From: Kineothrix alysoides
Lineage (GTDB): Bacteria > Bacillota > Clostridia > Lachnospirales > Lachnospiraceae
Reading direction: 5' to 3'
DNA length: 64,000 bases
NCBI RefSeq assembly: GCF_000732725.1
Contig: NZ_JPNB01000001.1
Location: 1,736,001 to 1,800,000, forward strand
The notes beneath the pieces are model-generated. The model worked only from the letters and a program-made list of their open reading frames with translations. It searched no databases and was not told where the DNA came from. Shown here in pieces: positions 18,214-27,592 of this stretch (the first letter of the stretch is position 1; the number at the start of each line of letters is the position of its first letter). The position numbers and the translations under genes are program-made.

Positions 18214-18250
18214 TCCCGCTTTTGATTCCTCAGTGTAGCATCTTATATAT

Positions 18251-19021
18251 CTAGCTGAAGCTCACCGTTTCATTCATGAAATATTTCTCTAATACTTTTT
18301 TAGCTTTTAATAAAATTTCTCTGATTTCCGACTGTTTTTCATCGGTGCAACGGAATATCGGAACCGCTACGCTGACGCTGGCAATGATTTTACCCGACTT
18401 GCGGATTGCAACTGCCACACATTGTACGTCCTTGTTGGATTCTTCGTTCTCGTAAGACACATCGTCGCCGCGAAAGCTGGTAAGCTGATCGTAGAGCACA
18501 TCGAAATCGACTATGGTATTATCCGTCATCTTATGCAGGCCGTCAGGATATATCTGATGCAATTCCTCCAGGGAACAGTCTAAAAGCATCGCTTTTCCGA
18601 TTCCTGTAGCATAAGCGGGCAGGGTCTTTCCGACAGATGAAATCATCCGAATCGCCTGCGGCGAGTCCTTCTTTAATAAATAAACTACATTCCCCTTATC
18701 CAAAACCGCAAAATGAACCGTCTCAAGACATTGGTCTACGATGTCCTCCAATACCTTCTCCACATATTTTAGGGTACCGCCGTTATTCACGAACGACATT
18801 CCGACTTGAAATGCTGCAGGCCCGACTTTGTATAAACCGGTATGTTCTTCCTGCCTAAGGAAATGGAATTCCTTCAAGGTCTGTATCATCGGAAAAATGC
18901 TTCCCTTCGGCGCATCTAAAAGCTCCGCCAGCTTAGATAAGGTATATCCCTCTTCATTTTGCGCCACCAGTTCAAGAATCCGCAGAATCCTTGCCGTCGA
19001 CCTATGCTCCGTATATGCCAT
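18251..19021 (-). CDS. IclR-family transcriptional regulator
   Basis: A 256-residue IclR regulator. The winged-helix DNA-binding domain is at residues about 8-70 (ARILRILELVAQNEEGYTLS onward), and the effector domain follows with the ATGIGKAML block near 135-145 and the VSVAVPIFR strand near the C-terminus. As the last gene beside the galactonate pathway genes, it most likely controls that operon in response to galactonate or 2-keto-3-deoxygalactonate. It has its own promoter containing a 12-base palindrome, consistent with autoregulation. Confidence 0.92.
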   Translation of the reverse strand: MAYTEHRSTARILRILELVAQNEEGYTLSKLAELLDAPKGSIFPMIQTLKEFHFLRQEEHTGLYKVGPAAFQVGMSFVNNGGTLKYVEKVLEDIVDQCLETVHFAVLDKGNVVYLLKKDSPQAIRMISSVGKTLPAYATGIGKAMLLDCSLEELHQIYPDGLHKMTDNTIVDFDVLYDQLTSFRGDDVSYENEESNKDVQCVAVAIRKSGKIIASVSVAVPIFRCTDEKQSEIREILLKAKKVLEKYFMNETVSFS

Positions 19022-19089
19022 ATTCCTATCCTCGTTTCCTTCGTTTTTCCCATCTGTACATTCATCCGGACAGTCGGTATCAATGATTT

Positions 19090-19118
19090 ATATTATCATA
19101 AACTTAAGTTTTTGTCAG
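19090..19118 (-). promoter_or_regulatory. Promoter and palindromic operator candidate of the IclR gene
   Basis: On the minus strand CTGACA (19113-19118) and TAATAT (19090-19095) are 17 bases apart. The spacer contains the perfect palindrome AAACTTAAGTTT (19100-19111), a plausible IclR operator. It lies between the aldolase and IclR genes. Confidence 0.55.
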
Positions 19119-19185
19119 TATTTCGCATGCCAAGAAGGAGGAAATCCGTAACAGTTCAGCCATCAACGAATCTTCTTGACCCTTT

Positions 19186-19803
19186 TTAGCTCCTGAAGGA
19201 CTCCACCAGCCTTCTGGCATAATCGCTGATTTTTCCAAAGTCCCTGTCCTCCGGTACCTTGCACAGACTTCCTCCCACTCCGATTCCAAAGGCTCCGCTT
19301 TTCCTATATTCTTCGCTGTTTTCCGCATTGATACCTCCCACAGCGATTAGCTTCGCCTTATCGTAGGGTGCCAGAACATCCTTAATGTATCCCGCTCCCA
19401 GCCTTCCCACGGGAAACACCTTCACGAATTCGCTGCCAAGGCGCATGGCCTCTTCGATTTCAGTGGGGGTAAGCGCTCCCGGGGTGATGAGAATATCATT
19501 GGAGACGCAGTAACGTATAACATCAGCGTCAATATTCGGCGTAACGATAAATTCCGCTCCCGCCGCCACGGCTTCCCTTACCGCTTTCAGATTCGTTACA
19601 GTACCCGCTCCTATGTGCATCCTTCCGCCAAATATTTCTCTTAGACGCTCAATGGATAAAAGAGCATCCGGAGAGTTCAGCGTTACCTCCGAAAATCTGA
19701 TTCCGCCCTCGCAGATGGCTTCTGCCAGCTCCTCCAGGTCCTTTCCGGCGGTGCCTCTTAAAATAGCAATGACTCTCGTGTCACAAAAATCCTGTTTTAA
19801 CAT
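19186..19803 (-). CDS. dgoA: 2-dehydro-3-deoxy-6-phosphogalactonate (KDPG-type) aldolase
   Basis: A 205-residue class I aldolase of the KDPG/KHG family. The Schiff-base Lys128 is in SEFVKVFPVG and the catalytic Glu39 in GIRFSEVTL. It should cleave 2-keto-3-deoxy-6-phosphogalactonate to pyruvate and glyceraldehyde 3-phosphate. KDPG and KDPGal aldolases are hard to tell apart by sequence; the neighbouring dgoK and dgoD genes favour the galactonate version. I start it at 19803, where ATG overlaps the stop of dgoK (ATGTTAA), behind AAGGGCGG. An earlier in-frame ATG would sit inside dgoK without advantage. Confidence 0.88.
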   Translation of the reverse strand: MLKQDFCDTRVIAILRGTAGKDLEELAEAICEGGIRFSEVTLNSPDALLSIERLREIFGGRMHIGAGTVTNLKAVREAVAAGAEFIVTPNIDADVIRYCVSNDILITPGALTPTEIEEAMRLGSEFVKVFPVGRLGAGYIKDVLAPYDKAKLIAVGGINAENSEEYRKSGAFGIGVGGSLCKVPEDRDFGKISDYARRLVESFRS

Positions 19804-20807
19804 ATTTTTTCCGCCCTTTCCGCTTCTTCCAAGCAATTTGACAGAATTACCCGAATACCATTCAGACTAAGCTGTTCGCTTTGAGCAAAACTGATTTCCT
19901 TCACGCAGATTCCATCCGGTACGATTTCCTCCCAAAGCGATATGCAGATTTTGAACGCTTCGATAAAAGTTTCTCTTCCATAAAGAACGATTTTATCCGT
20001 CCTTTTCGTCATAAGATTAGAAAATGCCTGAAAATCAATAAAGGTCATGACTCCGTACAAATAAGATTTCACCTGCCCCGGGGTTGCCTTGTTCATTACC
20101 TGATGGATTCTCGCTACGAACAGCGCCCTGGAAATATTGTTCTTTTTCGTCTCGTAGTACCCTAATTTAACATATTCCTCATCCATTTCGAAAGCTTCTT
20201 TGAAGCTGCCGATCGAGCTTTTAAGTATCGTTTCCTTCGCAATTGCCCAAATCAGTTCACCGCTTATTGTCGTAATCGCATTGCATATTACACCGTTTTG
20301 AACGGATATCAGCTTGTTATGCGAGCCGAAATGGATGAACATAACTGATTTATGAAAATCTTCCGCTTCCAGCGCTCCGAATATTTCCACCTCTTCACCC
20401 CGCATCATATCGCTTCCGATTTCCTGCTGGTTTTGAAACTTTACTCCGGGGATAAAATGAAATTCTATGTTTTCGCCGACATCGGGCAGCCACACGGTCT
20501 TGATTCCGTTTCTTATGTCCTGCGCCGTTGCCGGGGCCTCAATATGCGCCAGCTCATACAGTCCCGCATTGGAGGTGATCATTCCGGAAGCGTAGATTTG
20601 CTTGATCATACATTTATTTTTTTTCTGCAATTCAGCAATTGCGGCTTTCACGCTTTCTTTCAGCTTTTCATTGGCGGAGACGGAGGCTGCGTCCGTCGCT
20701 CCCACCCTGCGCTCCATTCGCGCAAGCACTTTTCCGTCTTTTTCATTTACCAACACAAAGCGGGTATTCGTCGTGCCTCCGTCGATTACTAAACAGCATT
20801 CTTCCAC
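19797..20807 (-). CDS. dgoK: 2-dehydro-3-deoxygalactonokinase
   Basis: The product matches DgoK, which phosphorylates 2-keto-3-deoxygalactonate with ATP. The phosphate-1 motif DGGTTNTR is at residues 9-16. I prefer GTG at 20807: GAGGGG stands six bases upstream, the phosphate motif is then where the family has it, and the length (336) is normal. Reading back to an ATG at 20975 would overlap dgoD by about 145 bases. It overlaps the aldolase gene by seven bases, so the two are coupled. Residues FVLVNEKDGKV and GSHNKLISV are also typical. Confidence 0.9.
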   Translation of the reverse strand: MEECCLVIDGGTTNTRFVLVNEKDGKVLARMERRVGATDAASVSANEKLKESVKAAIAELQKKNKCMIKQIYASGMITSNAGLYELAHIEAPATAQDIRNGIKTVWLPDVGENIEFHFIPGVKFQNQQEIGSDMMRGEEVEIFGALEAEDFHKSVMFIHFGSHNKLISVQNGVICNAITTISGELIWAIAKETILKSSIGSFKEAFEMDEEYVKLGYYETKKNNISRALFVARIHQVMNKATPGQVKSYLYGVMTFIDFQAFSNLMTKRTDKIVLYGRETFIEAFKICISLWEEIVPDGICVKEISFAQSEQLSLNGIRVILSNCLEEAERAEKIC

Positions 20808-20829
20808 CTGATTTCCCCTCTTTTCCTTT

Positions 20830-21978
20830 CTACCATTCCGCAACTGTTCCATCGAGATTTCTCCACACAAGATTCTTCCAGCTATGCCCTGTCTTATCCA
20901 GTTCGCGCACCACATCCTCGTCAATTTCAATACCAAGCCCCGGTCCTGCCGGCAGGGATACATATCCGTCCTCATATTTAAATACTGTCTTGTCCTTTAA
21001 GAAATCCAATACATCATTTCCTTTATTATAATGAATTCCTATGCTCTGTTCCTGAATCACCGCATTCGGTGTACATGCATCCAACTGAATACACGCTGCC
21101 AGCGCAATCGGTCCCAGCGGGCAGTGAGGCGCTACAGCCATATCGTAGGCTTCTGCCATCGCCGCAATTTTCTTACATTCCAAGATACCTCCTGCATGGG
21201 ATAGATCCGGTTGGATGATATTCACTGCGCCCTGCTCAAAAATTTTTTTGAAATCCCATCTCGTATAAAGACGTTCCCCTGTAGCAATAGGCGTAGAGGT
21301 GTAAGACGCGATTTCGGAAAAGGCTTCGTAGTTTTCACAAAGTACCGGCTCCTCAATAAACATCAGGTGATATTTCTCCAATTCCTTTACCATAACTTTC
21401 GCCATAGGCTTATGTATGCGCCCATGAAAGTCTACGGCAATTCCAAAGTCGACTCCGCAGGTCTCACGGATGGTGGCAACTCTCTCCACCACTCCCATCA
21501 CCTTGCTAAAATCATCGATATAGTTCATTTCGCCTGCAGCGTTCATTTTAATAGCTGAAAATCCCTGCTCCTTTTTTTCCTTTGCAAGCTTCGCTACCTC
21601 GTCCGGCTTCTCGCCTCCTATCCAAGAATAGACCTTTATCTTATCCCTGCATGCTCCGCCTAACAGCTCGTACACCGGTGCGTTGTAATACTTACCCTTT
21701 ATGTCCCAAAGCGCCTGCTCAATACCGGAAATCGCCGATGTAAGAATCGGACCGCCCCGATAGAAGCCGCCTCTGTAGAGAACCTGCCACAAATCTTCTA
21801 TTTTCATGGGGTCCGCTCCGATCAAATAGGTGCTAAGCTCCATAACCGCAGCCTTTACCGTATCCGCCCTTCCTTCCACTACCGGCTCACCCCAGCCGGT
21901 ATAGCCTTCATCGGTGGAAATCTTCAGAAATAACCATCTGGGCGGCACTTTAAATAATTCTAATTTTGTGATTTTCAT
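20830..21978 (-). CDS. dgoD: D-galactonate dehydratase
   Basis: A 382-residue enolase-superfamily dehydratase very close to known DgoD along its whole length: opening MKITKLELFKVPPRW, GGFYRGGPIL, VDFHGRIHKPMAKV, FIEEPV, GERLYTRWDF, QPDLSHAGGI, APHCPLGPIALAA and the C-terminal TVAEW. The metal ligands are expected at the Asp of VDFHG, the Glu of EEPV and the Glu of GERLY. It converts D-galactonate to 2-keto-3-deoxygalactonate, the substrate of the kinase encoded next. This is the clearest pathway assignment in the operon. Confidence 0.96.
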   Translation of the reverse strand: MKITKLELFKVPPRWLFLKISTDEGYTGWGEPVVEGRADTVKAAVMELSTYLIGADPMKIEDLWQVLYRGGFYRGGPILTSAISGIEQALWDIKGKYYNAPVYELLGGACRDKIKVYSWIGGEKPDEVAKLAKEKKEQGFSAIKMNAAGEMNYIDDFSKVMGVVERVATIRETCGVDFGIAVDFHGRIHKPMAKVMVKELEKYHLMFIEEPVLCENYEAFSEIASYTSTPIATGERLYTRWDFKKIFEQGAVNIIQPDLSHAGGILECKKIAAMAEAYDMAVAPHCPLGPIALAACIQLDACTPNAVIQEQSIGIHYNKGNDVLDFLKDKTVFKYEDGYVSLPAGPGLGIEIDEDVVRELDKTGHSWKNLVWRNLDGTVAEW

Positions 21979-22012
21979 TCTATTTTCGCGCTCCTTTCAA
22001 GCTCTTATCCCT

Positions 22013-24379
22013 CTATAAATCCGTCAAACAGTCAAATACCGGAACCGCACGTATCCCATGAATCTGAGCTACGGCCTCATCATATACTTCAAAGCGCGCG
22101 GCCATCTCGGAGTCCGAATTTACATGGCTCCCCTTACGCTTGGGCGAAACATATATATGAAAGCCTTTTTCTACAATTTCCTTCTCATATGCTTTAATGC
22201 CGAATTCCCATACCGCTCCATTGCTGAAATTGTCATTGATCAGATCTCCGTCCACAAAGGCATATCCGATATCGCCAATATAATCCACTTGCATTAATAT
22301 TTGCTTGCAATTATCAAAGGCTTCCTTAGGAATGGTGACTTTTGCCCTGGCATTGACGATTTTCGTCGATGTAATAGGGCTTCCGATTACCGGGCGCTTC
22401 AAACCTCCGCTGTTTGCCTTCTCCTTGGAACTGATGTCCTCCCACTGAAATTCTACTTCATTCCTTCCGTATGAGACTTCATAATAAGTAAAAACTTCTC
22501 CTTGGGAAGCCACCTCGCAACTCCTGCCTCCCACAGTAACCGGCTGATTTCTCGGAGGGAATACCGCGATAGTTCCGCTTTCTTTTCCGATACTTTCAAT
22601 CCGGATCTTTCCTCTGTCCTCTAACACTGTCTCGTCGGAAAGGATGAGCATTTCTCCGTCTTCCCTATCGACTCTCCACAATTTTAAGCTGTCCTGACGG
22701 CAGAGAACACAAAGGATGATTTCCTTTCCATCCTCTCCGCGGACTACCGTCTTGCTGCTCTTATCCTCCGCCACGTGAATCGTATCTCTTCCTCTGAACT
22801 TAAACTCCGGCTTCATTCCCTCGGGAACGAAGAAGAAATAATTCCAGACATCATTATCCAGCATTTTCAAAATAGGCTGTACCGTGGCGTATTCCAGCAT
22901 CTGACCATCCAAATCCATGTTAAAAGGCAGAATACAGCTTGCCTCCTTCCTAAGAGACATTCCTCCGGTTTGCGGAATTCTCACGAACTTATCACCCGTC
23001 TGTACTATAACACAGAAATCCTGCCGGTCGCTCATCTCCACATGATCCTGAAAATTGTTGATAAAAAGGAATCCGCTGTTTTTATTGCTTCTGACACAGT
23101 ATCGAAGCGTCTTTGTATCCTTCTGGTCCATATCGGCCGCTTCCTGAGGCAATACAGTCTTCATATTGCAAAGCTGTTCCTCAAAATCCTTGTAAAAATA
23201 GTGCAGAAGTTTTACACGTTTATAAGATTCCCTAATCTGGCCGTATTCTCCTACCGCCGCCTGATAATCATAAGAAATCTTAGGAAGCGCACATTCATTT
23301 AAAAAAGGTACCCTTTTTCCCTTAGGATTGCTTCCTCCGTGAAACATGTAATAGCCTAAAAAGTTACATCCGCTGGCAGTCTTGATATTTGCTAACGCCT
23401 CTACGCTCCTAAAGGGAAGTTGAAAGCGATACCTATAGTAATTTGCCATACCGCCGCCCATCTCACAGCAGACGAAGGGAAAATCTTCCGGCGGATATTC
23501 GGGATCGAAGTTATAGTATTTGGGGGCGCTGTTGTTATGAAAGTCCTTATATATGAACTCTGTGGTAGCCGGATGTTCTTTAATATCATCTCCGTAAAAA
23601 ATCCACGGCCAGTATGCGTAGCCTCCCCAAAGAGGCAGGACGGTCTCTATGGGCGCGCAAGCTCCGCCCCATGCCGTAGTACTGTAAAGCGGCGTAATCA
23701 ACCCTTCCTCTATCGCCATATCCTTTAGTATCTGTAAATGAGAACCTCCCTCATTGCCGCTGGCTGTCCATTCCCCGCTGTTTTCTGTAGTTAACTCCCA
23801 GGGAGAGGATGCATGCTCATATTCATTTTCAATCTGCACGCTGACGACCGGACCGCCGTCTTTGAACATCAATCCTTTGACCTGTTCTCCAATCTCTTTA
23901 AAATATCTTTTTACATAGAAAAGATACTCTTCGTCGTTGCTTCGCACGTCATACTGCGCTCCGAACATCCAATCAGGAAATCCCCCGTTTCTGCACTCTC
24001 CGTGGGAAAAAGGCCCTACTCTCAGAATCAGGAAGATGCCATGCTCCTTGCACAGTTTTGTAAATTTACGGATGTTCTTATTCCCGCTCCAGTCGAAGAC
24101 ACCTCTTTCTTCCTCGTGATGAATCCAGAACAAATAGGTAGAAATCATCGTAATACCAGCCATCTTCATCTTAATGATTTCATCCTCCCAAAAACGTTCC
24201 TCGATCCTGGAAAAATGCATCTCGCCGGAAACCGCATAATAGGGCCTCTTGTTATATTCCATATAATAATTGGAAAAATCTATGGTATCCCCGTTCGGAT
24301 TTGTTCCGCTGTAAGGAATCGGGCAGGGATAAATAGCAGGGGCTATATTTTTTGTATCAATGTGATAGGATGTAGTCAT
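22013..24379 (-). CDS. Glycoside hydrolase family 35 beta-galactosidase
   Basis: A 788-residue protein with a GH35 catalytic barrel in the first about 400 residues. The acid/base region is VSVQIENEYEH (residues 179-189) and the nucleophile region is FVCCEMGGGM; other signatures are SGEMHFSRI and GPFSHGECRNGGFPDW. C-terminal beta-sandwich domains follow. No signal peptide is seen, so it is probably intracellular and acts on an imported galactoside. It lies between the permease gene and dgoD in the same orientation with short gaps, implying that the imported substrate is a beta-galactoside linked to galactonate metabolism. Galactose dehydrogenase and lactonase genes are not in the window. Confidence 0.92.
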   Translation of the reverse strand: MTTSYHIDTKNIAPAIYPCPIPYSGTNPNGDTIDFSNYYMEYNKRPYYAVSGEMHFSRIEERFWEDEIIKMKMAGITMISTYLFWIHHEEERGVFDWSGNKNIRKFTKLCKEHGIFLILRVGPFSHGECRNGGFPDWMFGAQYDVRSNDEEYLFYVKRYFKEIGEQVKGLMFKDGGPVVSVQIENEYEHASSPWELTTENSGEWTASGNEGGSHLQILKDMAIEEGLITPLYSTTAWGGACAPIETVLPLWGGYAYWPWIFYGDDIKEHPATTEFIYKDFHNNSAPKYYNFDPEYPPEDFPFVCCEMGGGMANYYRYRFQLPFRSVEALANIKTASGCNFLGYYMFHGGSNPKGKRVPFLNECALPKISYDYQAAVGEYGQIRESYKRVKLLHYFYKDFEEQLCNMKTVLPQEAADMDQKDTKTLRYCVRSNKNSGFLFINNFQDHVEMSDRQDFCVIVQTGDKFVRIPQTGGMSLRKEASCILPFNMDLDGQMLEYATVQPILKMLDNDVWNYFFFVPEGMKPEFKFRGRDTIHVAEDKSSKTVVRGEDGKEIILCVLCRQDSLKLWRVDREDGEMLILSDETVLEDRGKIRIESIGKESGTIAVFPPRNQPVTVGGRSCEVASQGEVFTYYEVSYGRNEVEFQWEDISSKEKANSGGLKRPVIGSPITSTKIVNARAKVTIPKEAFDNCKQILMQVDYIGDIGYAFVDGDLINDNFSNGAVWEFGIKAYEKEIVEKGFHIYVSPKRKGSHVNSDSEMAARFEVYDEAVAQIHGIRAVPVFDCLTDL

Positions 24380-24400
24380 CGTAGTTTGTCCTTTCTATAT

Positions 24401-25207
24401 CTATTTGCTTGCACCGAGAATACCGCTGACAAAGTGCTTCTGCATCGTCATAAATATTAGTATGGTCGGCAAAGTTGCGATTACAACAGAAACGAGTATT
24501 TGTCCGTAGTCCACGTAATAAGCAGAGGATATGGAGGAGAGGAACAGCGTCAGCGTTCTGTTTTCACTTGATTGAAGGGTAAGTAGCGGCCACAGGTAAT
24601 TGTTCCATTCCTTCATAAACGCGTAGATAAAGCCCGCTGCGAAAGTAGATTTCATAGGAGGCATGGCAATTCGGAAAAATATACCGATTTCACTGGCTCC
24701 ATCGATTCTTGCTGCCTCGATCATTTCGTTTGGAAGGGCCTTGAAGCTCTGCCTGAAGAAGAAAATCAAAAAGGTGTTCGACAGCGCTGCTACGATTACG
24801 CTCATTTTCGTGTCGATCAATCCTACGTCGAATACGAAATTAAAGAGTGGAATCATAATAGCCGCAAAAGGAATCATCATTGTCAGGAGAAATACATTGA
24901 ATAATTTATTTCTTGTTTTACTCGGGTATTTTTCGAAACCATAGCCCGCCATGGAACAGATTAAAAGCGCTAAGGGCACCTGGACAATCGTAATCGTCGC
25001 CGTGTTGAGAACCGCCTGAAAAATATCCGCCGTCTCCTGAACCGCCCGGAAATTATTCATGAATTCTGCTCCGAACCAAAGCGTTCCTTTCGTAATGTCC
25101 TTCGACAGATTTGTCGCTCCGACTACCATCCAGTAAAACGGGAATAGACAGATCAGAGAAGATATCATTAAAAAAGCATGTTTCAATAATAATTTTATTT
25201 TTCTCAT
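24401..25207 (-). CDS. Carbohydrate ABC transporter permease, MalG type
   Basis: A 268-residue inner-membrane permease with about six helices. The cytoplasmic EAA loop reads EAARIDGASEIGIFFRIAMP (near residues 165-185), where the ATPase docks. It works with the MalF-type permease encoded two bases upstream and the binding protein before that. No ATPase gene is present; in Firmicutes such CUT1 systems usually share an MsmK-like ATPase encoded elsewhere. The likely cargo is the galactoside or galactonate conjugate degraded by the downstream enzymes. Confidence 0.93.
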   Translation of the reverse strand: MRKIKLLLKHAFLMISSLICLFPFYWMVVGATNLSKDITKGTLWFGAEFMNNFRAVQETADIFQAVLNTATITIVQVPLALLICSMAGYGFEKYPSKTRNKLFNVFLLTMMIPFAAIMIPLFNFVFDVGLIDTKMSVIVAALSNTFLIFFFRQSFKALPNEMIEAARIDGASEIGIFFRIAMPPMKSTFAAGFIYAFMKEWNNYLWPLLTLQSSENRTLTLFLSSISSAYYVDYGQILVSVVIATLPTILIFMTMQKHFVSGILGASK

Positions 25208-25208
25208 A

Positions 25209-26084
25209 TTAATCCTTTCCCACCTTAAACTGTACGAATGCCAGCAGTGCCACTAATGTCACGATCACATAAGACATCGAAACGGAGTAACCGAAATTGG
25301 GAGCATAAACGAATGCATTGTTATATATATACTGTGACATCGTAGTCGTCATTTCTGCCGGGCCGCCTCCGGTAATATTCATCGGCTCGTCGAACAGCTG
25401 CAATGTACCATTTGTCGTCATTATCGTCGTCAATAAAATAATAGGTTTTAACTGCGGTATTGTAATCTTAAAAAGGGTCTGTACCGCATTCGCGCCGTCT
25501 ACCCTTGCAGCTTCATAGGTCTCTGCCGGAATATTTTGCAGCGCCGCGAGATAAAACATCATGTTGTAACCTGTCCACCGCCATGTCATAGCAAGAATAA
25601 TAACTACTCTCGCCCAAAACGGATCGTTTAAAAAGAAAATCGGGGCTTCTATCAGGTGCAAATTTACTAATAAGTAATTGATGATACCATCATTTGCGAA
25701 CATTAATTTGAACAATACGGAATATGCTACCAGCGATGTAACGCAAGGCACGAAGATCGCCGTACGGTAAAAGGTCCGAAATCTCAGCTTGGGAGCATTC
25801 AAAATAGTCGCATATACCAACGCCAGCATTAGCATAAGCGGGGCCTGAACCGCCAAAAAGAGAAACGTATTCCCAATCGTTTTATGGAAAATCTTATCGC
25901 CCAGCAAACGTTTTATATTTGTCAGACCGCCGAAGACATATTCACCATCCCTCAGCACTTTAAAGGAAAGGCTTAAAGATTCTATCATCGGATAAAGCGT
26001 AAACAATATAAAAGCAAGCATCGCGAAAGAAATAAAGAACCAACCATATTTGTTATAGTTGACCGTATTCTGCGTTTTTTTCAT
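25209..26084 (-). CDS. Carbohydrate ABC transporter permease, MalF type
   Basis: A 291-residue membrane permease with about six helices and the EAA motif EAARVDGANAVQTLFKITIP (near residues 193-212). It pairs with the MalG-type subunit, whose gene starts right after its stop. The region before it contains a 14-base-pair hairpin separating it from the binding-protein gene, a common way to keep the binding protein more abundant than the permeases. Confidence 0.93.
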   Translation of the reverse strand: MKKTQNTVNYNKYGWFFISFAMLAFILFTLYPMIESLSLSFKVLRDGEYVFGGLTNIKRLLGDKIFHKTIGNTFLFLAVQAPLMLMLALVYATILNAPKLRFRTFYRTAIFVPCVTSLVAYSVLFKLMFANDGIINYLLVNLHLIEAPIFFLNDPFWARVVIILAMTWRWTGYNMMFYLAALQNIPAETYEAARVDGANAVQTLFKITIPQLKPIILLTTIMTTNGTLQLFDEPMNITGGGPAEMTTTMSQYIYNNAFVYAPNFGYSVSMSYVIVTLVALLAFVQFKVGKD

Positions 26085-26112
26085 GTCATCACCTTTCTTC
26101 TCAAAGCAGTGC

Positions 26113-26153
26113 TATGGATTTACCGGACACTATGGTGCGCCGGTAAATCCATA
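26113..26153 (-). other. Intercistronic hairpin between binding protein and permease
   Basis: TATGGATTTACCGG (26113-26126) and CCGGTAAATCCATA (26140-26153) form a 14-base-pair perfect stem with a 13-base loop. No T-tract follows on the minus strand, so it is more likely an RNA-stabilising or partial attenuating element than a full terminator. Confidence 0.65.
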
Positions 26154-26170
26154 TATCCCGCTTTCATTTC

Positions 26171-27523
26171 TTACTGAATCTGGTTCTTTAATTGGTCCTC
26201 TGCCTGCGTCAGGGCCTCTTCTACGGTAATATCTCCCTGCAAGTAGCTAAACAGCGCGGTGTTTACTGCAGTATTGGATTCCGGAACGTTCTTGCCGTAC
26301 ATTACGGAAGGTACTTCCGGCAGCCAGCTTGCGAACTCTGCGAATACTTTCTGGCCTCCGAAGAATTCATCTTCAGTCTGGTATGCCTTCCCCTCCTGAG
26401 CCGGGAGATAGGTTCCTACTGCTCCCTGGTTTACTAAAATATCGCTGTAGAAATCGATGTCACCCGCATATACTGCTTTAAGGAAATCCACAATCGCGCC
26501 CTTATCCTGTCCATTGTCCAACACATACCAGCTGGAACCGCCTGTATTTGACGCGTTTACGGAATTAGCATTGTTCAGTCTGGGAGTAGAAGCAACCGCC
26601 CATTTTCCGGACTGTTCAGGCTCCGCTTTTATGGTGGATACTCTCCATGCCGCATTGATGACCGATGCTGTGGTTCCGTCGTTAATTGCGCCTGCCAGAG
26701 TGGAATCGTCCGCACATTCTAAGATGATACCTGCATCGCGCATTTTCTTAATGGTCTCTAAAGATTCCTTTAATACTTCGTTATTTGTAATCGTCAGTTC
26801 TCCGTTAGAATCGCAGTACCATGCTCCTGCCGACTGCATCATCGTACGGAACAGCGAGGAATAGTTGGTACCGTTTGCTACAGTCATCTTCACGCCGGTC
26901 TGTTCCTCCACCTGCTTACCGATCTCAATGAAGCGGTCCCATGTGATGTCTTCTAAATCTGCTGCCGTAAAACCTGCCTGCTCCAAGTAATCGGCACGAT
27001 AAAAGAGTCCGGTTACTCCTGCGTCGAATGGAATGCCGTAAGCCTTGTCGTTATAAGTCATTACTTCTACCTTATACGGGGAGAACTGGCTGTAATCCAC
27101 GTCATCGTTCAAAGGGTAAAAGTATTTGGAGTAAGAATTTAAGTATTGATATATGCTGTAGTCCTCAATCAGACAGATGTCGGGCAGACTCTTACCTCCG
27201 GAGGCCAGCCCTGTCTGCAGCTTCTTGTAAATATCCTCCTTAGAGTTGGAAATCACCTCAATTTCTACATTCGCATCAGGATTCAATTTCTTGTAATACT
27301 CCGCCGCAGTCTTCATGACAGCTACGTTGAAGTTATCATCCCACGCCCATACTGTGATCTTCTGTGTTTCCTCCGTCGCAGCTTCATCATTCGTCTCTGC
27401 AGCCCCGCTTGCTCCACCGGCTCCATTTGCTCCGCTTTCCTTGCTGCTATTACCGCAGCCGGCCAAAATCATGCTAAATGAAAGCATTCCCGTTGCCAGC
27501 AGCAATCCTAACCTTTTCTTCAT
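26171..27523 (-). CDS. Extracellular sugar-binding lipoprotein (ABC transporter)
   Basis: I start it at 27523 (MKKRLGLLL...), because AAGGAGG lies ideally upstream and it opens a lipoprotein signal ending ILAGCGN; the frame is open further up but has no better site. The product has 450 residues: signal peptide, Ala/Gly/Glu-rich linker and a type 1 solute-binding protein fold (KITVWAWDDNFNVAV..., CUT1 class). It should capture the oligosaccharide at the cell surface for the MalF/MalG permeases. First gene of the galactonate operon, transcribed from a clear promoter. Confidence 0.92.
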   Translation of the reverse strand: MKKRLGLLLATGMLSFSMILAGCGNSSKESGANGAGGASGAAETNDEAATEETQKITVWAWDDNFNVAVMKTAAEYYKKLNPDANVEIEVISNSKEDIYKKLQTGLASGGKSLPDICLIEDYSIYQYLNSYSKYFYPLNDDVDYSQFSPYKVEVMTYNDKAYGIPFDAGVTGLFYRADYLEQAGFTAADLEDITWDRFIEIGKQVEEQTGVKMTVANGTNYSSLFRTMMQSAGAWYCDSNGELTITNNEVLKESLETIKKMRDAGIILECADDSTLAGAINDGTTASVINAAWRVSTIKAEPEQSGKWAVASTPRLNNANSVNASNTGGSSWYVLDNGQDKGAIVDFLKAVYAGDIDFYSDILVNQGAVGTYLPAQEGKAYQTEDEFFGGQKVFAEFASWLPEVPSVMYGKNVPESNTAVNTALFSYLQGDITVEEALTQAEDQLKNQIQ

Positions 27524-27592
27524 TTTATTTCCTCCTTGTTTCATCTTTGTTTGTATATCCAAACAGTGTTCGTATATATGGTTTGTAGGCAT

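Noticed and set aside
20808-20975. Longer dgoK starting at ATG 20975
   Set aside because: It would overlap dgoD by about 145 bases and push the phosphate motif far from the N-terminus; GTG at 20807 has a good ribosome site.
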